Shown piece after piece: positions 47,336 to 58,596 of a stretch of 64,000 bases of DNA. The position numbers and the translations under genes are program-made. Below the pieces are notes generated by a model. That model did not search any database, was not told the origin of the DNA, and saw nothing but the letters and a program-made list of their open reading frames with translations. Position 1 is the first letter of the stretch, and the number at the start of each line of letters is the position of its first letter. Source of the DNA: Ilex aquifolium (taxonomy: Eukaryota > Streptophyta > Magnoliopsida > Aquifoliales > Aquifoliaceae). Location of the stretch: assembly GCA_951799425.1 (NCBI GenBank), contig OX637403.1:31350811-31414810 (forward strand). The letters run 5' to 3'.

Positions 47336-47760
47336 TCAAGGATCCCCAGGCGCCCAGGCCTCTTCAGCCACCCCTGATGGCGCCCAGGCAAGGCCCTTAG
47401 GCGCCCAGGCAAGGCCCTTAGGCGCCCAGGCCTCTTCAGCCACCCTTGATGGCGCCCAGGCAAGGCCCTCAGGCGCCCAGGCCTCTTCAGCCACCCCTGA
47501 TGGCGCCCAGGCCTCTTCAGCCACCCTTGCTGGCGCCCAAACAAGGTCCTCAGGCGCCCAGACCTCTTCAGCCACCCCTGATGGCGCCCAGTCCTCTTCA
47601 GCCACCCCTGCTGGCACCCAAGCAAGACCCTCAGGCGCCCAGGCCTCTTCAGCCACCCCTGATGGCGCCCAGGCCCCTTCAGCCACCCTTGATGGCGCCC
47701 AGGCAAGTCCCTCTGGCGTCCAGACCCCTTCTGGATCCCAACCTGGTACCCAGGCGACTC
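47336..47760. repeat. Tandem array with 30-bp unit inside the LTR element
   Basis: Units begin GGCGCCCAGG and contain CCTCTTCAGCCACCC, alternating with a shorter CAAGGCCCTCAGGCGCCC form. About a dozen units. Confidence 0.85.
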
Positions 47761-48212
47761 GCCCTATGGACTTACCCCTTCCAGAAACCTCTGAGCAGCC
47801 TTCTCCATCACTCTGGAAACTCTACGTCGACGGCTCCTCAACCAACGAAGGAGGAGGAGCGGGCCTTATCTTGATCAGCACCGACGACACTCACATCAAG
47901 TATGTAGTGAAGCTTCACTTCATCGCCTCCAACAATGAGGCAGAATATGAAGCCCTCATCTCTAGCCTAAGGTTGGCAATAGAGATGGAAACTCAACACC
48001 TTCTTTCTCATAGTGACTCTCAGCTCAAAATCGAGGAGCCCAATGACAAAGTCATCATGACCGCCTTCCTGGGAGGTCTCTGCTCATCGAGTTTCCGCTT
48101 TTCGGTAATAAAGCGACCACCAAAGAGCATGCCAGAACTATTGGCAAAGCTCGAAAATATATAACTGCTGAGGAAATCAACAGGTCTAGACAAGGTGAAT
48201 CATCTCGCAATC

Positions 48213-48850
48213 ACCAACAGCTTGACCTATCTCTGCACTGCACTGCTCTTAAGCAGGCAGCCTATATCCCCAAAAGCTTGGCATCTGCACTGCTCTTAAG
48301 CAGGCAGTCTACATCTGCACTGTTCTTAAACAGGCAGTCTACCTCTGCACTGTTCTCAAACAGGCAGCCTATCTCCAGCTTAGCGGCTCTCTCGCGGGTC
48401 GCCAAAAAAGTTTGGCCTCTGCACTGTTCTTAAACAGGCAGCCTACCTTTGCACTGCTCTCAAGCAGGCAACCTACCTTTGCACTGCTCTCAAGCAGGCA
48501 GTCTACCTCTGCACTACTCTCAAGCAGGCATTCCACCTACCTCTGCACTGTTCTTAAACAGGCAGCCTACCTCTGCACTGCTCTCAAGCAGGCAACCTAC
48601 CTCTGCACTACTCTCAAGCAGGCATTCCACCTACCTCTGCACTGTTCTTAAACAGGCAGCCTACCTCTGCACTGCTCTCAAGCAGGCAACCTACCTCTGC
48701 ACTACTCTCAAGCAGGCAGTCCACCTACCTCTGCACTGCTCTCAAGAAGGCAGTCCACCTACCTCTGCACTGTTCTTAAACAGACAGCCTACCTCTGCAC
48801 TGCTCTCAAGCAGGCAGCCCACCTGCCTCTGCATTGTTCTCAAACATGCA
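48213..48850. repeat. Tandem array with about 30-bp unit and higher-order structure
   Basis: Unit core CTCTGCACTGCTCTCAAGCA followed by GGCAGCCTAC. About twenty copies. A trio of units ending in the variant GGCATTCCACCTAC recurs at about 103-bp spacing (for example 48523 and 48626), a small higher-order repeat. Confidence 0.85.
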
Positions 48851-50319
48851 GCCTATACCTCAAGCTTAAGGACTCTCTCATGGGTCGCAAAAAGCTCGGT
48901 CTCAAAAGGTGTAGCTCTCTTACGAGCAGTCCTTAAACTCTGCATTTGCTCTCGCGCAAGCAGCCTGCCTCTCTCTCCAGGTAATCATGTTAAATATTTT
49001 AATGTTTGGAATAACGTTATTTTTGTCATCTCTAGGCAGGACCTTGCAACTTAGGTCGTCTGCAACCCGAGGGACTACATTAGATCAGCCTACCTAGCTG
49101 CCTGACCGCCCTAGTCAGCCGCCCTGGTCGCCCAAATCAACCTTTGCACTCCCCTCTACGCAAGCCTCCTCGCCAAAATGTCTCCTACCTCAATAGAGCT
49201 CGCTCGCAAGGGGCCTACATCCGTACAAGCATGGGCGCCCACCATGCCACCTATTTCAGTGGAGCTCACCAGGCGCCCAGGCCATCACACCAAACGCCCA
49301 AGCCTGGCGTCCAGACACTCTCAGGCGCCCAGGTCTCCTCCTTAGGCGCTCAGGTCTCCTCCCAGGCGCCCAGCACAAGTGCCCAGTACCTCTCAGGCGC
49401 CCAAGGCAGCCCCATGCTCACCCAAGGCACCCAAGGCAGTCCCAAGCTCTCCCAAGACAGCCTAGGCTCGCCCAAGACAGCCTATGCTCGCCCAAGATAG
49501 CCTAGGCTCGCCCAAGACAGCTCCGGCTCGCCCAAGGTGCTCAAAATGGGGCGTATAATATATCAAATCGAAGCTCTCGACGAGCTCTACAAGACTCACA
49601 GCCTTTGGCTGTGACTGATGCTGTAAAAAGTCCAAAAAAGGCTCAGAAACAGCTGTTTTGGCCTCCCGAAGTTTTTTTGAAAAAATAAAAAAAAATTCCT
49701 GCTCGCCCAGGACCCTATCTGCTCGCCCAAGACACAGTGTGCTCGCCCAAAAGCTGCCTGGACGCCCAAACACGCTCGCCCAACTCTCTGCTCGAAGTTT
49801 TGACCGTAACTTCTACTCCGTAACTCCAAATAGGGTCCATAATATATCAAATCGAAGCTCTCGACGAGCCCTACAATACACTGTAAAAAGTCCAAAAAAG
49901 TCTCAGAAACAGCTGTTTTGGCCTCCCGAAGTTTTTTCGAAAAAAAAAAAAAAAAAAATTTCTGCTCTCCCAGAATAGTGCTGCTCGCCCAGATCAGCAC
50001 CCTCAGCGTCTCAGCAGGCTGCACGCCCAAGGGGCTGCTCCGCCGCCGCTGCACGCCCAAGGGGCTGCTCCGCCTTAGCTGCACGACCAAGGGGCTGCTC
50101 CGCTTCTGCTCCACCTCTGCTGCACGCCCAAGGGGCTGCTCCGCATTCCTTGCACGCCCACTTGGGTTGGAGATCTTGCCAAAACTGCCCAAAAGCAAAA
50201 ATGCATCGTGTAAGGGAAGAGTCATCTAGCAAAGGAAGTCTTCACCGCCTAAAACTCAAGATGTAAACTAATGCCCTCTTTTCCAAGTTTCCTTGGACAC
50301 AGGGGCATTGGGGGGCAAA

Positions 50320-50878
50320 TGATGGGCCAAGCCCAAATGGCCTAATTTATGTGAAAAGACCCAAAACCATACTGAAGCCCAGTTGCAATTAAAGGCTCAA
50401 ACTTATGAAGACTCAAGCCCAATTAAGTGCACCATGGAGCTGCCTCGGCTTAGCTACAAAGATCCAGAGAGCACCCTTACCTTCTCTACCACCTTGGAAG
50501 CAGTCAACTTGGACCGAGTCTTGTGGGGAGCTCCTCAACGGCCACACCCGTTGAGGAGAATCTGCAAGTTCCACCAGGATAGCCAGATATTTGCCACTTA
50601 ATAGCTCCACTTTGTTGGAGAATGACTATAAAATGTAAGCCCCACCAACACTTGGGGGGCATCACCTTCTACTGAGCATAAATCTCATATTCCTCTCTAA
50701 TCTGTAACACTCCGTTCACCGGAATCAATAAACTACCGGCAACTCTCTGCCATTTCAAAGTGGACGTAGGTCAAACTGACCGAACCACTATAAATCTTGT
50801 CTCTCTCTCTACATTAATTACTACTTAATTCTAAATTACTTGACTAGTGGTGTGCAAAGTCAATTTTGTGCATCATCA
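50320..50878 (+). repeat. Right LTR of the gypsy-like element
   Basis: 559 bp; starts TGATGGGCC directly after a purine-rich tract and ends CATCATCA before the GGGAC duplication. Confidence 0.9.
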
Positions 50879-51570
50879 GGGACGATGGTAACGGTGGTGC
50901 TAGGATGTGGGCAATGGTGGTGGTGGTGGTGGGGAGTCACCCCAAATACACATTTAGAGAGCCTATTTTTTCTATTAAATTTGAGGAGTTAATATTAGCC
51001 GTTATATTAACTTTAAAAAAAAATTAAAACGATCTGGAGCTCGAAAAGCAAAAGTCATTTTGTTTATCTTTTAGAATTTAAATTGTATTGTCATTTATAA
51101 ATATCTTAATTTTTTATTCGATGTGAAATTCTCATATATATAATACGCAATAATTTTTTCCTCACGTGTGAACCATATCGGGTTTAGCACCTCTTTGGGA
51201 TCAGGCCCAAACGGATTATGATTGTATTTATGGTGATTAATCAAGGTTTAAATGGACTTAATTTATTTTACTCTAAAGTCTATATAAAATTAAGTTATTT
51301 CAGTTATCTCTAAAAAGACCCAATATAAATAATTTGCATGATAATTTTAATAATCGATCAAAAATATCTATCTATATACGATTATGATTCAAGTTCAAAT
51401 CAAAGTTGTATTAGAAAAGCAATGCAGTAACGTGTACGTTTTTGGGTCATGTGGTTGAGCAGTGTGTAATTCTATGTTTTTTTTGTTTGTTTCCATCAAT
51501 TCATTGACATTGAAAGCCAACATCCATTGCACTTACCACAAAGAGACAAAGTACATACTCATAGCACTAT

Positions 51571-51827
51571 CATACTGTCCGCTTAGTGGAGTGATTCAGT
51601 GGAGTATCGATCGAATTTTTTATCTTAAGATTAAAAGTTCGAGTCTTAGAGTTTATAATGGAACTTAGTGGTTAACCGCTATGTTAATCTAGCTAGGTTC
51701 GTTCTCGAGAAAAGTAACGAGTGCGGTCAGAAATCTCATAATCCCACCAGTGAGAGTTTATCGGGGTGGTCTCTGAGTACTCTCTTTTACCCCCACCCCT
51801 TTTTTAACCACCTAAAAAAATAAAAAA
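51571..51827 (+). mobile_element. SINE, tRNA-derived
   Basis: B-box-like AAGTTCGAGTC near 51635, preceded by tRNA-like sequence (GTGATTCAGTGG), and an A-rich tail (AAAAAAATAAAAAAA). Flanked by AGCACTAT on both sides (51563-51570, 51828-51835). Confidence 0.6.
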
Positions 51828-52018
51828 AGCACTATAATACGGTGTGTCTGTGCGTAGCAATTGAGAATGTAGTGATTGTCTTCGGATGCTTTAATAATGC
51901 CGCCATGACTACCGGCCAAAACATTATAAAGACTCATAAAAGCCGATGAGTATACACCTGTTTGTTTTCGGCGAAATTTATTTTTTTGGTCTTAGGGGCC
52001 AGTCTAATAAAATTGGGG

Positions 52019-52327
52019 TAGGAGTATTAATCGAGTAGTATTATTCGGATTCAATTTAGATTCGATTTGGATAAAATTTAGTTTGAGTACGATTTATGTT
52101 CTAAACGAGCTGAATTTAAATAATTTTTTAGGATTGTTTAGAAAAACGAGTCTTAAATGTTCAACTTATATGTAAAATAGTCGAGCTATTAGGACTCGGC
52201 TCGGGGTTTGGCTCGCCTCGAGTTCTAAATAAGCCGAGTTTAAATAATTTTTTTAGGCTCGTTTAAAAAAACGAGCTCGACAGGCTCAGACTCAAACTCG
52301 TAAAACTCGATTTGATTAACACTCTTA
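52019..52327. mobile_element. hAT-type MITE, relative of 14012-14143
   Basis: Ends TAGGAGTATTAATC and GATTAACACTCTTA. The inside is rich in GAGCTCGA/AACGAGCT words and contains an inner duplication (GTTTAAATAATTTTTTAGG-type, twice). The target duplication is imperfect (AATTGGGG against AATAGGGG). Confidence 0.55.
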
Positions 52328-52329
52328 AT

Positions 52330-53330
52330 AGGGGGTCTAAAGCAAAATTTATAAATAAATAATAATAAATATTAAATTGTATTCATTCGAAATATATATT
52401 TTTTGCTTTTCGATTCGAAATGAAAAAATACAAATTAAATTGCGACATTTTGATTTTTTTTTGTATATCATTCTCTATAAATAATATAGTTAAGTCATTT
52501 ATGGGTTTCTAATATTTCAAAAACAAAATAAAAGCTCAGAATTATTTTCGTATATTTATTTCACTCTCCACAATCTTGTCAAATTATTTTTTTCTACAAA
52601 TTTAATGTTTTTTTCTTGTCACAAAATATGGATTAAATTTCTCCTTCAAGTTTCATGTCTTTTGATGAGACCAAAGCAAATATGTTATTTTTCTTATAAT
52701 GTCTAATCATGATGCTTTACTCCCAAAAATGTTACAATTGATACAAGTTAGAATTGTAAAAATAATAATTTATTAGATTTTTGTGTTGTACCAATCGTGA
52801 AAATATTAAAATTAACAAACTAAAAAATGCATGGGTCACATAACAATGTGTGTGTGTGATAGAGAGAGAAAGAGAGTATAGGTGGTTGATGTCGGAATGA
52901 ATTGAAATTCGCCTTTTTTTTTTTAATTTTAACGCTAGCTTATTTTTTTCCTTCTAAGTTTTGAATGTTTTGGGTTAGATTATGAGCCTTATTTATTGGA
53001 CTTAAATTTTTTTAATTGGGTTATATTCTTATAAGGTCTTTTTTTTAGGACTAAAAATGTTATGAATGTAAAATTTTGACATGGACTATTGATATATTCA
53101 AAAAATTTATATAAAAAGGAAATTTGGAAGCCGGTACAATTTTGAACTTAATTGAGCTAAACTATATTAAGGAAACTTATTTGGTTTTAAGTGCATTTTT
53201 TTGAAAAAAAAAACTAAAAATTTATTTATTACTCAATTACTTATTCTCTCTCCCTCTCTCTCTCCATTACTTTCTCACTCTCTTTTCCCTATTTTCTCTC
53301 TCTCTATCTCTCTCTTGATAATTTTTTTTT
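52330..53330. other. AT-rich intergenic sequence, no gene seen
   Basis: Contains a GT/GA simple stretch near 52845-52880 and CT runs from 53250. No open frame of coding character. Confidence 0.45.
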
Positions 53331-54015
53331 TCAAATATATAAATATTTAATTTAATTTTTTCATCTCTCTCCCTTATTTTTTTTCTCTCACTCTCTCTCC
53401 TCCTATTTTCTTTCACTGTTACTCTTTATTTCCTTATTCTCACTCTTTCTCCTTATACAACAACACAATTACACCAATCAGTTACACCAACTAGTTACAT
53501 TAATCTATGATACATCAAATAGTTACTCATGTGCTTTAATAAACCAAACAATTACACAAAATTGCAACACAAACCTAATTTGTCATTCAGTTGTTTACAT
53601 AAATCAAAGAGCTACATCATTTAGTATCACGACATGGTTACACCAATTATATACACCAAATTGGATTTATCATTATACAAAAGACTTTACTACTATACCA
53701 AATTTCGTGTATATAATTGATGTAACCATGTCGTAATACTAAATACTGTAACTCTTTGATTTATGTAAATAATTGAATGACAAATTGAGTTGGTGTTATA
53801 ATTTTGTGTAATTGATTAGTGTAACTGTTTGGTTTATTAGAGCACATGAATAACTGTTTGATGCAAAATAGGGACAATTGTAACTGATTAGTGTAATTGT
53901 ATTGTTGTAACTTGTAACCTTAATATAAAGAGAGAGAGAGAAAAATAAAGGAGAGATAAATTAAAAAATCAAATCAAATATTTACATATTTGAAAAGAAA
54001 ATAAATTATAGAGAT
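53330..54015. repeat. Large inverted repeat, arms about 300 bp
   Basis: Words such as TTACACCAATCAG and AACCAAACAATTACAC in 53460-53660 return as complements in 53710-53910 (CTGATTAGTGTAA, GTGTAACTGTTTGG), around a centre near 53690 (CATGGTTACACCAATTATAT against ATATAATTGATGTAACCATG). The flanking CT-rich and GA-rich runs also pair. Probably a foldback transposon; ends not determined. Confidence 0.65.
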
Positions 54016-54239
54016 ATAGAGAGAAAGATGGAGAGAAATATGGGAAAATGAGAAAATAAAAATTATGCATAATTTAAGGAAGGGTAAGTAAAAAAATTCA
54101 AATGTTATTTGAATTTTGAATTTAATCACAAGATGTTTTATTAAAATTGACCTTAATAGAGTAAAATACTTATATATACAACAATATCTCTTAAATAAGT
54201 CTAAAAAAATGTACCCACACCCAAAAAACCTTATATAAA

Positions 54240-55099
54240 ATTTTGGATAGAACATTGGAGATTTGATCTAAAGCAACCCAGTCGCCAGAGAGCTTTTAGT
54301 CGTTGGAGAAGACAATCTCAGTCGTGCGGAGAAGACGTTGTGTGTGTGTGTGTTCTCACTCCTTTTGTCTGGTTTCGCGCAATAGAGAGAGTGTTTCGGG
54401 GAGAAAGCAAAGAGAGAATTTCGATGAGATAAAAAGCAAAGAGAGAGAGAGGCAAAAAAAAAAATTTTATAGGAGCATTTGTTTTGTTGTTAAGGAGGTT
54501 CAAAGAGAAGACCTCATTAATGAGCAAATGTGCTCTCCGTGTTTCCATTTTTCTTTTCTTTTGTCCCCAAAAACAAGCTAAGCTTGTTTTTCATTTTTTT
54601 GATTCTTTATATCTCTCTTTTTTCAAAAATTGGAGAACCAAATAACCAAACCAAACAACTTTTCATTGTTTTTAGAACATTGAGAATAAAGAAATGTTTT
54701 AAAAAATCAAACCAAGTAGGCCCTTAAGTTTTGGGATGCACTCAATTTCCAGTTCACTTATTATTTTTGGATTTTTTTTATCATAATTATTTACTTTTTA
54801 TCATTTTTTGGGGTAAATTTTATTGTCTTTTGGTTTTTTTTTTTAATTTTTTGATATCGTACCAAAATTTTATTTTTTCATATTTCCCATAACATTATGT
54901 TGAATATTGTCTATTTTAAAAGCTTAAACTAATCAAGAGTAATTAAACATAAATATTTATCTAATAATTTAAATAGTATAATTCTTTATAAATTTACGCA
55001 GACCCCATTATGTAAATAACTTTCTCATTAATACATAACGAATGTATAGAGAGAGAGAGAAAGAGACAGTTTTTTTATTTTTGAATGTTCCATGTTATT
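54240..55099. other. Intergenic sequence with one short open frame, no gene supported
   Basis: 54290-54540 is of more mixed composition, with GA-rich and GT-rich simple repeats that keep a 92-codon frame open by chance; no family recognised. The rest is AT-rich. Confidence 0.4.
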
Positions 55100-55108
55100 G
55101 TTTTTTTT

Positions 55109-56137
55109 GGGAAAATTGCACCCAGATTCTCTGAAGTTTGTCACTTAATCACTCAGATCTATATTTTTTTTGAAGAAAAAAAAAAATGGATCTGAGTGAT
55201 TAAGTGACAAACTTCATTTTTGTATACGCGTAACATTTAAACCAATATCCGTTAATAAATTCGTTAGTAAATTACATTCAGAACCTCTGAAGCTTGTAGC
55301 GTGTAATACTTAGACTCCTCAAGTTTAAAATGTTATACTTAGATAAAAAATACTTCAATCAAAGATAGAATATCAAATATTTTAAATTTTACAATTCAAA
55401 TTTATGTTCTATTATGAAATTTATTGAAATAAAATTAAAAATAAAAATCTAGTTTAAAAAAAAAATTATAATTAGTATATAATTATACTATCTATTAAAA
55501 TAAAACTAAAAATCAAACAAGAGGTCAAACTATAATAGACACAATATATTCTAATTTTAATTGGGGTAATTTGGTCGTTTAAACGATCAAATTAAATTCC
55601 AATAGATAGTATAATTATATACTAATTATAATTTTTTTAAGAAAAAAATAGATTTTTATTTTTGATTTTATTTCAATAAATGACATAATAGAACATGAAT
55701 TTTGATTTGTAAAATTCATGTTCTGTTATGAATGACTTAGACCCCTTGTTTAATTTTTTAGTTTTATTCCAATAAATAGTATAATTGTATACTAATTATA
55801 ATTTTTTAAGAAAAAAAATGACTTTTATTTGAATAAATGATAAAATAGATAATGAATTTTGTTATAAAATTTAAAATATTTTATATTCCATCATTCATTG
55901 TAATATTTTTTGTTTAAGTATAACATTTTAAACTTGAGGGGTGTAAGTATTATGTACTTATAAACTTTAGGGCGTCTGAGTATAATTTGTTAACGAGTAT
56001 ACTAACGGACATTTGACGGCAGGGGTCTAAGTGTTACGTGCGTACAAACATTAAGGGCCCTGTGTATAATATTTCAAATATTATGGGGTCTGAGTGATTA
56101 AGTGACAAATTTCAAGGGGTCTGAGTGTACTTCTCCC
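55109..56137. mobile_element. Foldback element about 1.0 kb, MULE-like ends
   Basis: Left GGGAAAATTGCACCCAGA, right inverted GGGAGAAGTACACTCAGA. The next segment GTTTGTCACTTAATCACTCA occurs at 55138, inverted at 55190 and inverted again at 56092. T-rich 9-bp flanks on both sides could be a target duplication but are too simple to trust. Inner AT-rich blocks (ATAATTATACTATCTATT) also occur in both directions. Confidence 0.6.
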
Positions 56138-56139
56138 TT

Positions 56140-57518
56140 TTTTTTTATCATGTTATTATTCGTGTTACTGTTTTTGTTGGACATGTTACTATTTTTATTG
56201 AGCATGTTACTACTGTTATTTTCTCAAATATTAATACTTCATGTTATTATTTTTTTTGTTTTTCAATATTACTATTTTTTTGTATTTAAATGTTACTATT
56301 TTTTGTATTTGAATATTACTATGTGTGTATATATATATGAGAAAGAGAAATAAATAATCATATTCTATATATAGATGACAGAGAAAGTCATATTCTATAT
56401 ATAGATATGAGAGATAGAATTTTATTGTTAGTCAAATTCTTAAAATTTAGGAATTATTAGTTTTTAAATTTGTTTTAATTAAACATAATTACTGGGAATA
56501 TTTTGGATAAAAGAGATTAAAATTGACTTAATATTAAATAATTTTTTTTGATGGACTTATTACCAAATAAGTTCACAAAAAGAATCTGCATCTAAATCTC
56601 TCTTTGTTTTTTTTATAAGGTCACTCAACCTTGCACCAAGAGGCAAGACGGAAAAGGTACTACCTACTATGCTATTCGTCTTTGCTAAAATAGGGCTTGG
56701 TAAATTAGGCCGAAACTCAAGACAGTGGGCAGTGGCTCTGGGGAAAATGTTACTTAACTTAGCTAAGGCTTAATAACTTTTTGTGGGCTGATCCGGCTTG
56801 GGCAAGGCAATATCACTCTAGGATGAGTTTGGAAGTTTGGGCCTAGCCCATCCTAACCCGATATATGGGCCAACATGATTCACACGCATTAAAGAGTGTC
56901 GTAGTTTTTTTTAGGACCAATAGACCAAAAAAAACTGAGATTAAAGTTTAAATCAAACAAAAAAGAGACAGTCTAAAAAAAAAAAAAATTGTTTTAAGTC
57001 AAACAAGGTTTTTTCCTCTACCTCATTATAAATACAAAAACCTCTTTTGAAGATGATAATATTTGGAAACCTCTTGAGAGCCTCCTATAAAGGACATCAC
57101 TTCTGCTTCTATTATAACAAAAGATTCTCTTTTTATGTGAAAAAAGACCCGTATCAAAAATTATGATTTTCCATATGGACAATTCCTCAATATCTTGTTC
57201 ATTTGCAACAAAATATTTTCTTTGTGCGTCGATAAAAATAAACATGCTTTTTGAAAGGACATATATACTATTTCACCAATCGAGTCACAAATATTTAATA
57301 TATTCATACCTAACTATTTTCCATAAAGTGGTGACGAAATGTATAACTTATACAAATCTTTCCATTTTTCAAGTCGATTTGATCCATTTGTTTGTAGAGC
57401 TATTTAGTCGATCGCATACATTTTTGAAACACCTCTAACAAAGGGAAAAATAGTCAATGGGAGAGTGCGAGTGGCATTCGGGCTGATTAAACAAACTGAG
57501 TTTGAGCTTGTGTAAAGG
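56140..57518. other. Intergenic, no gene seen
   Basis: 56150-56330 is a TTACTATTTTT-type degenerate repeat. 56690-56880 has GGGCTTGG/TAGCCCATCC words like the hAT MITEs. 57020-57440 is AT-rich with short open frames lacking any family signature. Confidence 0.4.
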
Positions 57519-57531
57519 AAATCAAGTGACA

Positions 57532-57783
57532 TTAACTTCAAGGATAGCTCAAATGATAACAGAAACGAACTATAAACTCAGACGTCATGAGTTCGAATTT
57601 TGACAACTCATGGGGGCTAGGCCAGAAAATATTTATCCCTCATGAATACCTTAGTCCCGACATAGATAGTCTGTCTTTGACCAGACCGGAGAAGGGATTA
57701 ATCAATGTGAGTATAAGCTGATCCAAATACCCCTAACTGTTGACACCTCTAACCGTTGAACCCAAAAAAAAAGAAAGAAAAGA
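57532..57783 (+). mobile_element. SINE, tRNA-derived, with target-site duplication
   Basis: A-box-like TAGCTCAAATGATA near 57545, B-box-like GAGTTCGAATT near 57590, 3' part GTCTTTGACCAGACCGGAG, and A-rich tail. Flanked by AAATCAAGTGACA (about 57519-57531) and AAATCAAGTGGCA (about 57784-57796). Confidence 0.7.
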
Positions 57784-58596
57784 AAATCAAGTGGCACTGT
57801 TGAACTAATTTGCACATCATCTAGATGGCAACTGTGATCCCACAAATCACAAGGAGATATCAAGGCAATTGCACCACCAAAAGCTACATCAATCCCTAAC
57901 AAGACAACAATGGAGAGAAGCTAATCTTGACAGTTTGAGAAGCTGAGGAGAAGGAAAAGCAACAACAACACATGAAGGATCACTGAAGTAAGAACTTGCC
58001 ATGCCAACCCAAGTTTATTTACAGAACATCATCTATCGAAGTGATAGTTCAGGCTATTTTCAATGGAATCCCCCAAGGAAATATTAGACCAACACATTAA
58101 AAATCCAAAAGTATAATTGGTGCCTAGCAATGCCTTTTCCCAGAAGCTCAATACGAGTGACAGTAATTCAATATTGTCAAAATCATTTACCAATAGATGC
58201 GTCGATCACTTAGGGAAATGACACGCAATGAAAAGCTCATAAGATTTGAGCAATTGTCTACAAATATGTCATGCATTTATTGTTAATACCCATATACACT
58301 GACCATGTGAAAGCAGAAATCATTTTGATAGCCATTGGAACTTAATAGATATACATTCAGAGACACAACATGGTTAATGGACTCTCAAACATTTATCTAG
58401 CACAGTAATACATACAAGATGACACAATAAAGATGGTCCAATGTAGACCGCTTTGTCCTTTCTTTTCTTTTTACTTCTCCTACTTCCATTTTTTTTTCTC
58501 CATTTTTCATCATATTTCTATATACAGGATAGCCAATATAGAGCTTTTATCATCAAGAATTAGATTAAGCTCAAAGTACTGTACATTTAGAAGATG

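Larger units (their letters stand above)
46086..50878 (+). mobile_element. LTR retrotransposon, Ty3/gypsy-like, internally reduced (LARD-like), young
   Basis: Fossil element, 4.8 kb. LTRs 46086-46642 and 50320-50878 begin TGATGGGCC and end CATCATCA. A 5-bp target duplication GGGAC flanks it (46081-46085, 50879-50883). A primer-binding-like site TTTGGCGCCGTCTGTGGG follows the left LTR, and a purine-rich tract GGGGGGCAAA precedes the right one. The internal region has a short gag-like start near 46704, an RNase H-like segment near 47810-48000 (block VDGSSTNEGGG) and long tandem repeats; most of gag-pol is absent, so it is broken and non-autonomous. The two LTRs differ at roughly eight positions plus a small indel, suggesting insertion within about the last million years (inference from usual plant rates). 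RNase H and the binding site point to Ty3/gypsy, perhaps the Tat group. Confidence 0.88.
45233..51085 (-). repeat. Dispersed repeat with CCN/GGN core, copy 2, split by an LTR element
   Basis: Reverse-complement relative of 13240-13790. The 45233-45340 flank contains CAATAAACATATTTGTATTC, and the 50950-51085 flank contains CCGTTATATTAACTTTAAA and TCATTTTGTTTATCTTTTAG. Its core is a long GGT/GGC/GAT-type tract (45345-46080, continuing at 50884-50932), against about 180 bp in copy 1. The LTR element at 46086-50878 is inserted in the core with a GGGAC target duplication. Confidence 0.75.

Noticed and set aside
47284-49054. Long repetitive open frames in the LTR element
   Set aside because: They follow 30-bp tandem units whose length is a multiple of three; no codon bias or domain beyond the RNase H trace.
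54303-54581. 92-codon frame, basic and Arg/Lys-rich
   Set aside because: Kept open by GT- and GA-type simple repeats; no homology recognised.
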